64,000 nucleotides of DNA from Acidiphilium multivorum AIU301 (GTDB lineage Bacteria > Pseudomonadota > Alphaproteobacteria > Acetobacterales > Acetobacteraceae): positions 62,001-126,000 of the forward strand of contig NC_015186.1 of NCBI RefSeq assembly GCF_000202835.1. Direction: 5' to 3'. A model generated the notes under the pieces. That model worked only from the letters and a program-made list of their open reading frames with translations, did not search any database and was not told where the DNA came from. Each line of letters starts with the position of its first letter. The stretch's first letter is position 1. Both the position numbers and the translations under genes were made by a program. This document shows, in pieces, positions 1 through 8,595 of this stretch.

Positions 1-446
1 GCCAGGCTTACTCCGGTTCGCTATACGAGTTTATGAGAGCGGAGGGGCTTGGTGAGGCGGCAAGCTCTTTCGTTTCGGCGATCGCTTCGGGATTGGCCAT
101 GTTCGGCGTTGCAGTTGTTTTCCGCCGGGCCTCTCATGACCGCGAGAGGCGGGTCGCTTTGCTCGCCAGTCTAGCACTGCTTCCAGTCGCCTCGCCATGG
201 TTGATGGATTATGATTTTGCCGCAATTCAGCCTATTGCCATAGCCCTGATCTTTCAGGGACGTGATATCTGGGAGTTTGGTCCATCGAAATACTTGCTGA
301 TTATCGCGATCCTGGCGTCATTGGTGTTGCCGGAATTTGGCTTTATTCTGAGTTTGAGGACTGGCGTCGCACCAATCGCTCCACTTGTCATTTCCATGCT
401 TGGTTTGGCAGCCATAGTCGCAAGCTGGCAGTGGCGGCAAGAATGA
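1..446 (+). CDS. C-terminal part of a multi-pass membrane glycosyltransferase-like protein (GT87/DUF2029-like), 5' end outside window
   Basis: The reading frame is open to the left edge of the window, so the ATG at 33 need not be the real start. The visible part is about 147 residues. It has four to five hydrophobic segments and a segment reading LLPVASPWLMDYDFAAIQPIA. That resembles the 'ASP-(Y/W)-L-x-DYD' stretch near the end of GT87 polyprenol-phosphate-sugar-dependent mannosyltransferases (DUF2029). Such proteins work in the inner membrane with the sugar acceptor on the outer face. The family call rests on this one motif and the hydrophobic pattern, so it is tentative. The gene converges with the 607-aa membrane protein on the minus strand, with a gap of about 50 bp. 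Confidence 0.55.
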   Translation, partial: QAYSGSLYEFMRAEGLGEAASSFVSAIASGLAMFGVAVVFRRASHDRERRVALLASLALLPVASPWLMDYDFAAIQPIAIALIFQGRDIWEFGPSKYLLIIAILASLVLPEFGFILSLRTGVAPIAPLVISMLGLAAIVASWQWRQE

Positions 447-498
447 GATTATCAAGCGAGCAAATCATACCAGATTGTAGTGTCCCGATGGGTCATCG

Positions 499-2322
499 TC
501 ATTTCGCTATCTGAGCCCTGCCATCCGTGACGATCTGGTAAAGACGGAAGCCTGAGCTCTTTTGTTGACCGATTTTTTTCAGCCAAGGGGGAGTCCTGTT
601 CTGGCTAAGCATGGTCCAGAGCGCCTCGGGGCCAGACTTCTGCGCGATCGGATATGATTTCCCGGCAGGGCAGAACAGAACATATCGGGCACCGCTAGCC
701 CGAACCGCCGCGGGTTCAGACTTATGATCCGCGTTGGCACGCCAAGCTGCCCAATCCCTGAGGAAAGCTCGAACACCATGTTGATATAGCGAGCCAACGC
801 CAATGATCTGCGTACGGTATAGCAGCTCAGGAACTTCGCCAGGGCGTGTCAGCACGATCTGATCTGCCGCGGGAGCGAGGAGATGGGCGATGTGACGCAT
901 CGAGCAAGTCGGACGATGATGATCTATTTTTGCGTGATTCCAAAGCATTTTTGGTGCGGCATCTGCGATGATTGGTCCGAGAACAATGACAGCGACAAGG
1001 CCAACTCGGCCAGCGGCGGCATAATGCTCTCGCGAACCGAGCCTGGTTGTGATGCGGTCGAGCATAATCGGGAGAATTCCGCAAAGAAAAGCAGAGGGAT
1101 ATTGCTGGAATATCAAAAAACGGGCGGTCAATCCCGTTGCCAAGACCGTGCCGATCATGAATAGGGACCAGGCCCCTACGGGCAACAATCGACGACGATA
1201 ATATAATATCTGCGTTATTGCAAATGTGCAAGCCAGGATACCAGGCCCGAGGAGGCCGACAACTTGGCTTGCCGTGCGGGCTGGCTGGGTTTCAGAAATG
1301 CTGCCGAAAAAGATATGCATCTCTGACGCGCTCATCAGGCCGAAGGGGCCAAGCGCGACATGCGGGAAAATGGCGAGCCAAGCCAGAAAGATACAAGTCG
1401 CAACGAAAATGCCGATGAGGTTACGAGATTTCGTCGGCAAATCGACCTTATCGAGCCTCGCCAGACTGAACGTGACCAGTAGGATCGCCAGTCCAAGGCC
1501 GACATAGACTATCGAGAGCCTGTCAATCTCTGGCGTGAGGTATCCGCCATGAGGTGGATCGACGGCAAGAGCTGCTGCCAAAGTCGCAAAGAAGGCGGCG
1601 CCATTTATTAGCAGCGGTGGAACTGGCGGTCGAAATAGCCAGTACCAGCCCAATCCGGCCTGGGCCAGCAGAACCCAAGGCATCGTCTCTGGCATGAGCC
1701 AGATTGCCATTCCGCCAGTGATCCCTGTCATTGCCGCCCAAACCCGATGTCCCGAACAAGAACGTAGGGCGCAACCCGAGGTGATGGCTACAGCGGCGGC
1801 TTGGGCGATATGATAATGAATTACCCCGAATGCCGAGAAATTCCGTATGCCTGGAACAATTGGTGCTATTACGGCTGCTGCCCAAATGAAACGACGTTGC
1901 GTAACAGGTGCCGCGGCAAACCCCAGACTCGCCCCAAGCAATCCCGTCGATATGGGGCCAGTTGCGACGCCCGACACGAAAAGAGCATGCCGCCAACCGA
2001 TTAGTGGGACCAAAGGGGCCGCTAGCGCGACGATCGCGGCGTCGAAGAGGCGTGACCATTCGAGGATGAGTGGGCTGCCGGAATCGTCGCGATTAACAAT
2101 GTTGACCAGGTGCCCGGTACGTAACCCCTGCTGGATCCTGAGAAGCCGCATGAAGCTGTCTGGATCGACTAGATTGCCGTGCAGGACAGGCCAAATCGTT
2201 CGAAAGCTTGCTAAGACGGAGAGCACACCGGCGGCGCAAAAAAGCCAGAGGTAAATCACTCGTGACGGGGGAGGGGCCGGCATGTAACGGCTACGATGGT
2301 CTTGGACTCGGTTCACCATCAT
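499..2322 (-). CDS. Large multi-pass membrane protein of unknown function, possibly a GT-C type glycosyltransferase
   Basis: The product has 607 residues. It has one N-terminal membrane segment (about residues 24-44), then a short outside loop with the acidic motif DPDSFMRL (about residues 54-61), then roughly ten more membrane segments and a soluble tail of about 130 residues. An acidic DxD/DPD motif in the first loop followed by many helices is the layout of GT-C fold glycosyltransferases such as STT3 and PMT proteins. No family-specific signature beyond that was recognised. The gene is visibly less GC-rich than the core genes further right and lies at the edge of the IS pile, which suggests acquisition by transfer. 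The start could be the first or second Met (2322 or 2319). Confidence 0.6.
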   Translation of the reverse strand: MMVNRVQDHRSRYMPAPPPSRVIYLWLFCAAGVLSVLASFRTIWPVLHGNLVDPDSFMRLLRIQQGLRTGHLVNIVNRDDSGSPLILEWSRLFDAAIVALAAPLVPLIGWRHALFVSGVATGPISTGLLGASLGFAAAPVTQRRFIWAAAVIAPIVPGIRNFSAFGVIHYHIAQAAAVAITSGCALRSCSGHRVWAAMTGITGGMAIWLMPETMPWVLLAQAGLGWYWLFRPPVPPLLINGAAFFATLAAALAVDPPHGGYLTPEIDRLSIVYVGLGLAILLVTFSLARLDKVDLPTKSRNLIGIFVATCIFLAWLAIFPHVALGPFGLMSASEMHIFFGSISETQPARTASQVVGLLGPGILACTFAITQILYYRRRLLPVGAWSLFMIGTVLATGLTARFLIFQQYPSAFLCGILPIMLDRITTRLGSREHYAAAGRVGLVAVIVLGPIIADAAPKMLWNHAKIDHHRPTCSMRHIAHLLAPAADQIVLTRPGEVPELLYRTQIIGVGSLYQHGVRAFLRDWAAWRANADHKSEPAAVRASGARYVLFCPAGKSYPIAQKSGPEALWTMLSQNRTPPWLKKIGQQKSSGFRLYQIVTDGRAQIAK

Positions 2323-2579
2323 AGTAGTTTCTAGCGGGTCTCCGCCAGAGGTCCAGTTTCATCGACGCGCATGTGTTGGCCATAGTTGTCGACAAGGCTG
2401 GCATGTCAGATAGCGGTCATATTCTCAACACCTCATTCATATTTTATGTTGAATCGTGAGTTCGTATATTGTATCGAACAGTTAAAACAAAAAACTGGCA
2501 GTAAGACGCATACAATTTGTGGGCCATGGCGTTACTGGGTATAGTTCTCAGTTAAATCAAGATTTTGAGTAACTAAACC
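2323..2579. other. AT-rich intergenic segment between the membrane protein and the IS cluster
   Basis: About 257 bp of relatively AT-rich DNA. It must contain the promoter for the minus-strand membrane protein, but no clear -35/-10 pair was singled out. It ends at the left terminus of the IS1634-type element. No gene is supported here. Confidence 0.5.
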
Positions 2580-2762
2580 GAAGTTTTTACTTCAGAATGA
2601 CCTGAACATGGCGGATTGGCTCGCGTAGCGCTGTTTTTCTGTATTTTGTTTGTGTCCATACATGGGGCTTGCGGCGCGACTCGGTCTGTGATTATGGGAT
2701 GGCCCGCCCCTCTCGTGGCGATCTGGTAGGATCGCCGCTGGTTTGGAGAGAGGAGCAGACCG

Positions 2763-3803
2763 ATGGATATCATGATTCTCGGCATCGATCTTGGGAAGAA
2801 CTCTTGCAGCGTGGTGGGCATGGACGCCGCCGGCCGGGTTGTTTTGAGGCGGAGACTTCGGCGGGGAACGTTGGAAAGTTTCGTTGGCGAGCTTGGGTCG
2901 TGCATTGTGGCAATGGAAGCATGTTGCGGCGCTCATCACCTCGGGCGGATTTTCGCCGCGCGGGGCCACGAGGTGCGGCTGATGTCGCCGGAATATGTCC
3001 GTCCGTACGTGAAGGCGCAGAAGAACGATGATCTCGACGCGGAGGCGATCGCAGAGGCTGCGACGCGGCCAACGATGCGTTTCGTGCCTGTGAAGAGCCA
3101 GGACCAATCTGATCTCCAGGCTTTGCACCGAGCCCGGGAGCGCCTCGTCTCGGAACGGACGGCGCTGATCAATCACTTGCGGGCGTTGCTGCTGGAGCGA
3201 GGGATCGTCGTTCCGCAAGGCCGGAGGAAACTGGAAGCCGAGCTTGAGACATTGGCCGAAGATGGCGGTTTTGCCGCGTTGAGCCCGCGCATCCGGACGT
3301 TGATCGAAGATCTTCGGGCGGAATGGCGTTCACTCGACCAGAGGATCACCGGCTTCGACGCCGAGTTCGTTCAGTTGGCTCGTGACGACGTGGCTGTGCG
3401 ACGTTTGACCAAAATCCCAGGAATTGGAACGATAAACGCTACGGCGCTGGCGGCGGCGGTCGGCGAGGCGCATGCATTCAAACGTGGGCGGGACATGGCG
3501 GCGTGGCTGGGGCTCGTTCCACGGCAAATGACAACGGGTGGAAAACCGCGCCTGCTCGGCATCAGCAAACGCGGCAATCGTTATTTGCGGAAGAACTTGA
3601 TCCATGGCGCACGAGCGGCGCTGCCTTATCTTGTCGAACGCGATACGCCGTTGGGCCGCTGGGCGCGGGGATTGCTCGATCGAGCGCATAAGAACGTGGT
3701 CGTAGTCGCGCTGGCCGCGAAGCTGGCTCGGATTGCATGGGCCGTTTTGGCGCACGGTTGCGATTACGACGCCCAATTCGAAGCGGCGGCTGCGGCCGCA
3801 TGA
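2763..3803 (+). CDS. IS110-family (IS1111-group) transposase, intact
   Basis: A 346-residue DEDD-type transposase. The N-terminal RuvC-like domain (about 1-160) shows the first acid in LGIDLGK, the Glu in AMEACCGAH and the acidic pair in NDDLDAEAI. A central coiled-coil region follows. The C-terminal Transposase_20 domain contains KIPGIGTINATALAA and the GISKRGNRYLRK segment, with the conserved serine region of this family. Transposases of this family recombine DNA at a site chosen by an element-encoded RNA and do not leave ordinary target duplications. Length and domain order are normal and no frameshift is seen, so it is probably active. The start at 2763 gives the conserved IMILGID beginning. 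Confidence 0.93.
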   Translation: MDIMILGIDLGKNSCSVVGMDAAGRVVLRRRLRRGTLESFVGELGSCIVAMEACCGAHHLGRIFAARGHEVRLMSPEYVRPYVKAQKNDDLDAEAIAEAATRPTMRFVPVKSQDQSDLQALHRARERLVSERTALINHLRALLLERGIVVPQGRRKLEAELETLAEDGGFAALSPRIRTLIEDLRAEWRSLDQRITGFDAEFVQLARDDVAVRRLTKIPGIGTINATALAAAVGEAHAFKRGRDMAAWLGLVPRQMTTGGKPRLLGISKRGNRYLRKNLIHGARAALPYLVERDTPLGRWARGLLDRAHKNVVVVALAAKLARIAWAVLAHGCDYDAQFEAAAAAA

Positions 3804-4064
3804 CGGAATCGCCCGAACAGCGCTCACAGTTGGGCGCGAAAGGGCAGTCGATGTCTGCGTGAGGTGAAAGGAAGATGGCCTGACAGTCGAACGGCGGCTT
3901 GAAAACCTGACGCAGTGAACGGCCTCCGAGGCCGGTGTGATTATGAGGATCAGGCCGCGCGGATCTCCATCTTGGCCGGGTTCGAAGCCCGAGACCGGAT
4001 ACGTTGAAGCAGACTGATTAGAGCCAGATGAAAATCACCCCTTGCGGACGGGGCGGGCCATACG
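3804..4064 (+). ncRNA. Candidate guide-RNA (seekRNA/bridge RNA) region at the 3' end of the IS1111-group element
   Basis: This non-coding stretch lies between the transposase stop and the right terminus. IS1111-group elements encode the guide RNA in this position, whereas IS110-group elements encode it upstream. It contains the ten bases TGTGATTATG (3936-3945). The same ten bases span the actual left junction of the insertion (2687-2696, target TGTGATT plus element ATG). Several short GC stems can be drawn, for example around 3921-3935. The RNA itself is inferred, not seen. Confidence 0.45.
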
Positions 4065-4076
4065 TTCCCTGCCTTC

Positions 4077-5810
4077 ATGTTCATCGACGTGGTTCCGAAT
4101 GGCCGATCGGCGCCGGCCGTGCTGTTGCGGGAGAGTTTCCGCGAGGGTCGCAAGGTTCATAAACGCACCATCGCCAATCTGAGCCAGATGCCGCCGGAAC
4201 TGATCGATGGGCTGCGTGCGCTTCTCGCGGGTGGCGCGGTGGTCGGGGGTGCCGATCAGGCGCTCGAGATCCGGCGCTCGCTGCCGCACGGTCATGTGGC
4301 GGCGGCACTCGGGATGATGCGCAAGCTTGAGCTTCCCCGCCTGCTGGGCCGGAGGGCGTCGCGCGAGCGCAATCTCGCCCTGGCGCTGATTGCGGGCCGG
4401 GTGATCGCACCGGGCTCGAAGCTCTCGACCCTGCGCGGTCTGACCCCCCAGACCGCGACCTCGAGTCTCGGCGAGATCCTCGAACTCGGCGCCATTGAAG
4501 AGCGCGAGATCTACGCCGCACTGGACTGGCTGGGCGCGCAGCAGGGCCGGATCGAGCGGCAGTTTGCCAGGCGCCATCTGCGCGACGGCACGCTGGTGCT
4601 CTACGACGTCAGTTCATCCTACCTCGAAGGCCGGCATTGCGAACTGGCACACCACGGATACAGCCGGGATCACCGGCCCGATCGGCCGCAGATCGTCTAT
4701 GGTCTGCTGTGCGATCGCGAGGGTAGGCCGATCGCGGTGGAAGTGTTCGAAGGCAACACCGCCGATCCGGCGACGATCGCCGCCCAGGTGGAGAAACTCA
4801 AGCGGCGGTTCCATCTCGAGCGCGTCGTCCTGGTGGGTGATCGCGGGATGATCACCACGGCGCGCATCCGCGAGACGATCAAACCGGCGGGGCTGGACTG
4901 GATCAGCTGCCTGCGCGCGGGGCAGATCCAGGATCTTGCCGAGGGACCGCTGCAGATGTCGCTGTTCGACGAGCGCGATATCGCCGCGATCACGTCGCCC
5001 GATTATCCGGGCGAGCGGCTGATCGCCTGTCGCAACGCCGCCCTGGCGACCGAACGACGGCGCAAGCGCGAGGCGCTGCTGGCGGCCACCGAGACGGAAC
5101 TGGCGCGGATCCGGGATGCCACACGGCGCAAACGCGCCCCCCTTCATGGCGAGGCCGCGATCGGGCTGGCGGTGGGCGCTGTGATCAACCAGCGCAAGAT
5201 GGCCAAGCATTTCGATCTCACCATCACCGCCAGCCGCTTCGATTTCCAGCGCAACGCCGCCAGCATCGCACGCGAGGCGGCCCTCGACGGCATCTATGTC
5301 ATCCGCACCAGTGTGAGCGCGGACGTCATGAGCGAGACCGAAGCCGTGTCAGCCTACAAGGACCTTTCGCGGGTGGAACGGGCGTTCCGGACCCTCAAAT
5401 CGGTCGATCTCGCGATCCGCCCGGTGCATCACTGGCTCTCACCGCGGGTGCGTGCCCACGTCTTTCTCTGCATGATGGCCTATTACGTCGAGTGGCATCT
5501 GCGCGACGCCCTCAAGCCTCTGCTGTTCCAGGATCACGACCGGCCTGGGGCCGAGGCTGAACGCTCATCGCCGGTTGCCCCCGCATCGACATCCCCGGCC
5601 GCCGATCGCAAGCGCGGGCGACGCCGCAACGACCAGAACCTGCCGATTTCAAGCTTTACCGATCTGATGGCCCATCTCGCGACCCAGACCCTGAACACCG
5701 CAGCCCTGCCCAAGGCGCCGAACGCCACCTTCACCACCCTGGCAAATCCCACACCGCTGCAAGCCGCCGCCTTCGACCTGATCGGGATCGCCCCCATGCG
5801 TGTCCAGTAA
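4077..5810 (+). CDS. IS1634-family transposase, full length (577 aa)
   Basis: A DDE transposase of the IS4 superfamily. Catalytic signatures visible are the first Asp in LVLYDVSSSYLEG, the second in VLVGDRGMITTARI and the Glu in VERAFRTLKSVDLAI, in the usual order. The C-terminal 100 residues are rich in Ala, Pro and Arg. The first 476 residues are identical to the inverted copy at 6317-7753, which lacks the C-terminus. The ATG at 4077 is shared by both copies. The natural upstream leader has been displaced by the IS110 insertion 12 bp before the start, so transcription from the original promoter is probably lost unless read-through from the IS110 element supplies it. Confidence 0.93.
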   Translation: MFIDVVPNGRSAPAVLLRESFREGRKVHKRTIANLSQMPPELIDGLRALLAGGAVVGGADQALEIRRSLPHGHVAAALGMMRKLELPRLLGRRASRERNLALALIAGRVIAPGSKLSTLRGLTPQTATSSLGEILELGAIEEREIYAALDWLGAQQGRIERQFARRHLRDGTLVLYDVSSSYLEGRHCELAHHGYSRDHRPDRPQIVYGLLCDREGRPIAVEVFEGNTADPATIAAQVEKLKRRFHLERVVLVGDRGMITTARIRETIKPAGLDWISCLRAGQIQDLAEGPLQMSLFDERDIAAITSPDYPGERLIACRNAALATERRRKREALLAATETELARIRDATRRKRAPLHGEAAIGLAVGAVINQRKMAKHFDLTITASRFDFQRNAASIAREAALDGIYVIRTSVSADVMSETEAVSAYKDLSRVERAFRTLKSVDLAIRPVHHWLSPRVRAHVFLCMMAYYVEWHLRDALKPLLFQDHDRPGAEAERSSPVAPASTSPAADRKRGRRRNDQNLPISSFTDLMAHLATQTLNTAALPKAPNATFTTLANPTPLQAAAFDLIGIAPMRVQ

Positions 5811-5879
5811 GCGTCAAAATCAGATCAGAAAGTTTATCGATAAATACAGGGAAATTGCATTCAGATTAGTGAAAACTTC

Positions 5880-6321
5880 AGTTTATCCAGCCGGATCGCG
5901 TCAGTGCCAGCCAGACCCTGCGCCATGTGGCCGACCAGCTCCGGGGCAAATGGCCAAAACTTGGCGCGTTCATCGACGACAGTGAAACCGACGTGCTGGC
6001 GCACATGGACTTTCCCGCCCAGCACCGAACCAAAATTCACTCGACGAATCCGCTCGAACGCCTGAACAAGGAGGTCAAGCGCCGCGCCGATGTCGTCGGC
6101 ATCTTTCCCAATGAAGGTTCGATCATCCGCCTGATCGGGGCCGTGCTGCTCGAGGCCAACGACGAATGGCAGACACAGAACCGCTATATGCAGATCGAGG
6201 GAATGGTCGAACTCATGGCACCCGCCATCGATGCCGATACACCACGAATTTCCACCGTCGCCGCGTGACCATTGGCCGCTTCAGCTACACCAGAATTTCC
6301 ACCACATTGACGGACGCTATC
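5880..6321 (+). pseudogene. C-terminal fragment of an IS256-family (mutator) transposase with its right end
   Basis: An open frame from about 5893 to 6268 reads DRVSASQTLRHVADQL and continues with HRTKIHSTNPLERLNKEVKRR, which is the signature C-terminus of IS256-family transposases; the catalytic Glu region is included (NPLERLNKEVKRR). The first roughly 270 residues are missing, cut off by the right end of the IS1634 element at 5879. About 50 bp after the stop, repeated ACCA/ATTTCCACC sequence looks like the IS256 right terminus. The fragment then abuts the truncated IS1634 copy at 6322. It cannot encode an active enzyme. Confidence 0.88.
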
Positions 6322-7753
6322 CGTCGCGCAGATGCCACTCGACGTAATAGGCCATCATGCAGAGAAAGACGTGGGCACGCACCCGCGGTGAGAGCCAGTG
6401 ATGCACCGGGCGGATCGCGAGATCGACCGATTTGAGGGTCCGGAACGCCCGTTCCACCCGCGAAAGGTCCTTGTAGGCTGACACGGCTTCGGTCTCGCTC
6501 ATGACGTCCGCGCTCACACTGGTGCGGATGACATAGATGCCGTCGAGGGCCGCCTCGCGTGCGATGCTGGCGGCGTTGCGCTGGAAATCGAAGCGGCTGG
6601 CGGTGATGGTGAGATCGAAATGCTTGGCCATCTTGCGCTGGTTGATCACAGCGCCCACCGCCAGCCCGATCGCGGCCTCGCCATGAAGGGGGGCGCGTTT
6701 GCGCCGTGTGGCATCCCGGATCCGCGCCAGTTCCGTCTCGGTGGCCGCCAGCAGCGCCTCGCGCTTGCGCCGTCGTTCGGTCGCCAGGGCGGCGTTGCGA
6801 CAGGCGATCAGCCGCTCGCCCGGATAATCGGGCGACGTGATCGCGGCGATATCGCGCTCGTCGAACAGCGACATCTGCAGCGGTCCCTCGGCAAGATCCT
6901 GGATCTGCCCCGCGCGCAGGCAGCTGATCCAGTCCAGCCCCGCCGGTTTGATCGTCTCGCGGATGCGCGCCGTGGTGATCATCCCGCGATCACCCACCAG
7001 GACGACGCGCTCGAGATGGAACCGCCGCTTGAGTTTCTCCACCTGGGCGGCGATCGTCGCCGGATCGGCGGTGTTGCCTTCGAACACTTCCACCGCGATC
7101 GGCCTACCCTCGCGATCGCACAGCAGACCATAGACGATCTGCGGCCGATCGGGCCGGTGATCCCGGCTGTATCCGTGGTGTGCCAGTTCGCAATGCCGGC
7201 CTTCGAGGTAGGATGAACTGACGTCGTAGAGCACCAGCGTGCCGTCGCGCAGATGGCGCCTGGCAAACTGCCGCTCGATCCGGCCCTGCTGCGCGCCCAG
7301 CCAGTCCAGTGCGGCGTAGATCTCGCGCTCTTCAATGGCGCCGAGTTCGAGGATCTCGCCGAGACTCGAGGTCGCGGTCTGGGGGGTCAGACCGCGCAGG
7401 GTCGAGAGCTTCGAGCCCGGTGCGATCACCCGGCCCGCAATCAGCGCCAGGGCGAGATTGCGCTCGCGCGACGCCCTCCGGCCCAGCAGGCGGGGAAGCT
7501 CAAGCTTGCGCATCATCCCGAGTGCCGCCGCCACATGACCGTGCGGCAGCGAGCGCCGGATCTCGAGCGCCTGATCGGCACCCCCGACCACCGCGCCACC
7601 CGCGAGAAGCGCACGCAGCCCATCGATCAGTTCCGGCGGCATCTGGCTCAGATTGGCGATGGTGCGTTTATGAACCTTGCGACCCTCGCGGAAACTCTCC
7701 CGCAACAGCACGGCCGGCGCCGATCGGCCATTCGGAACCACGTCGATGAACAT
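6317..7753 (-). pseudogene. IS1634-family transposase, C-terminally truncated (478 aa)
   Basis: Identical to residues 1-476 of the full-length transposase at 4077-5810, then ends after two junction-derived residues. All three catalytic acid regions are retained (YDVSSSYLEG, GDRGMITTAR, VERAFRTLKS), but the last 100 residues are gone, together with the right end of the element. The gene is therefore probably inactive for its own movement; a residual DNA-binding or inhibitory role cannot be excluded. Its leader is intact, unlike that of the full-length copy. Confidence 0.88.
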
Positions 7754-7877
7754 GAAGGCAGGGAATCACAGACCGAGTCGCGCCGCAAGCCCCATGTATG
7801 GACACAAAAAAAATACAGAAAAACAGCGCTACGCGAGCCAATCCGCCATGTTCAGGTCATTCTGAAGTAAAAACTTC
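6322..7877 (-). mobile_element. Second IS1634 copy, inverted and 3'-truncated
   Basis: Positions 6322-7765 are the exact-length (1444 bp) inverted counterpart of 4065-5508, and the two transposases translate identically over it. Beyond 7765 the sequence continues without the IS110 insertion through the reconstructed leader (counterpart of 2580-2693) to the same left terminus, GAAGTTTTTACT, at 7877. The element's 3' end (about 370 bp) is missing, replaced by the IS256 fragment. This copy preserves the empty target site of the IS110 element. Confidence 0.9.
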
Positions 7878-7879
7878 GG

Positions 7880-7929
7880 GCTAAAACATCGCGGCAAGAT
7901 CAGCAAAGTTCGCTTTTTCACAGGTGACT
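7880..7929 (-). repeat. 50-bp stub of an IS5-family left end, inverted
   Basis: This 50-bp segment is the reverse complement of 8248-8297 with a single mismatch. The other copy is the left terminus of the IS5-family element described below, so this is a second, inverted left end. Its body has been lost at the point where the truncated IS1634 element begins (7877). Confidence 0.75.
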
Positions 7930-7960
7930 GAGCTACTGCCTCCCGCTTATGGCTGGGCGC

Positions 7961-8247
7961 TAGAGCGTTTTCTGACCTGAGTGAATCGTATTGGGATTCC
8001 CGAATCGGGTGAGAGGTGATTCACGATGTTTGCTGGCGAAGGAGGCTGGCATGCATGGTGAAGGTACTTTCGCTGGATTTGCGTGAACGGGTGGTTGCGG
8101 CGATTGACGGCGGGATGTCGCGTCGTCAGGCGGCTGAACGCTTCGGGGTTGGGATTGCGACCGCGGTTCGCTGGGCGCAGCTGGCCCGGGAGAAGGGTTC
8201 GCCGGCGCCGATGAAGGTGGGCGGTGACCGCCGCTCGGAGCGTATCG
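7961..8247 (+). mobile_element. 5' fragment of an IS630-family element
   Basis: Begins after CTA with GAGCGTTTTCTGACC, a plausible IS630-type terminus next to its TA target, and contains the start of a transposase. It is cut at 8247 by the IS5 left end. The remainder of the element is not found on the far side of the IS5 element (after 12369), so it was deleted rather than simply interrupted. Confidence 0.65.
8055..8247 (+). pseudogene. N-terminal fragment of an IS630-family transposase
   Basis: About 64 codons encode VLSLDLRERVVAAIDGG and SRRQAAERFGVGIATAVRWAQ, a helix-turn-helix typical of the N-terminus of IS630/Tc1-mariner transposases in Proteobacteria, followed by the GGDRRSERIE linker. 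The frame then enters the IS5 end and no catalytic DDE domain remains. Confidence 0.82.
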
Positions 8248-8595
8248 AGTCACCTGTGAAAATGCGAACTTTGCTGATCTTGCCGCGATGTTTTAGCGGC
8301 GGGCAATATTGGGATTTGCAAGGTCTGGGAGACCTGAGGGGAAAAACCTTGCAAAACCGTTGGAGCGTTGCGCGGTGGTCGCGATCGTGATTCTCTCCCG
8401 TTGATGCCGACCATCATGTGTTTGGCGTGGAGGAAAGAATGCCGCCGAAGCTGAATGCCTCGCAGGATGATCTCGATGTACGCGGCGGTGGAAAAGTAGG
8501 CCATGTAGCGGCGGCATAATGCTGCTGCGTGGCGGGGCAAAAACCGGCCACTTGTAGAGTTGCCTCTTTCGGAATGGAGGGAGAGGCGACGGGGG

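Larger units (their letters stand above)
2692..4064 (+). mobile_element. IS110-family element, IS1111 group, inserted in the leader of the IS1634 transposase
   Basis: The uninterrupted sequence survives in the second IS1634 copy (7754-7775 on the minus strand), where CTGTGATT runs straight into CCCTGCC. Here the same two pieces are separated by about 1373 bp, so the element is defined to within the 2-bp ambiguity 'TT'. Twelve-base subterminal inverted repeats, ATGGCCCGCCCC at 2699-2710 and its complement at 4050-4061, are diagnostic of the IS1111 group. There is one transposase gene, then about 260 bp of non-coding DNA before the right end. In the IS1111 group that region encodes the guide (seek/bridge) RNA. 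Confidence 0.85.
2580..5879 (+). mobile_element. Complete IS1634-family (IS4-superfamily) element, interrupted by an IS110-family element
   Basis: The left end begins GAAGTTTTTACT (2580). The right end (5868-5879) read on the other strand begins GAAGTTTTCACT, giving imperfect terminal inverted repeats. The left end also forms a short hairpin (GAAGT/ACTTC). The same left end occurs, inverted, at 7877, next to a second copy of the transposase, which confirms the boundary. Removing the inserted IS110 element (about 1373 bp) leaves roughly 1.93 kb, a normal size for this family. The 5' leader before the transposase is about 125 nt in the reconstructed element. No target duplication is visible because the right flank is a fragment of another IS. 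Confidence 0.8.

Noticed and set aside
2687-3945. TGTGATTATG at 2687-2696 and 3936-3945 taken as direct repeats bounding the IS110 element
   Set aside because: The empty site in the inverted IS1634 copy shows that the element continues to about 4064, and the subterminal inverted repeats at 2699 and 4050 agree. The internal copy is more likely part of the guide-RNA region.
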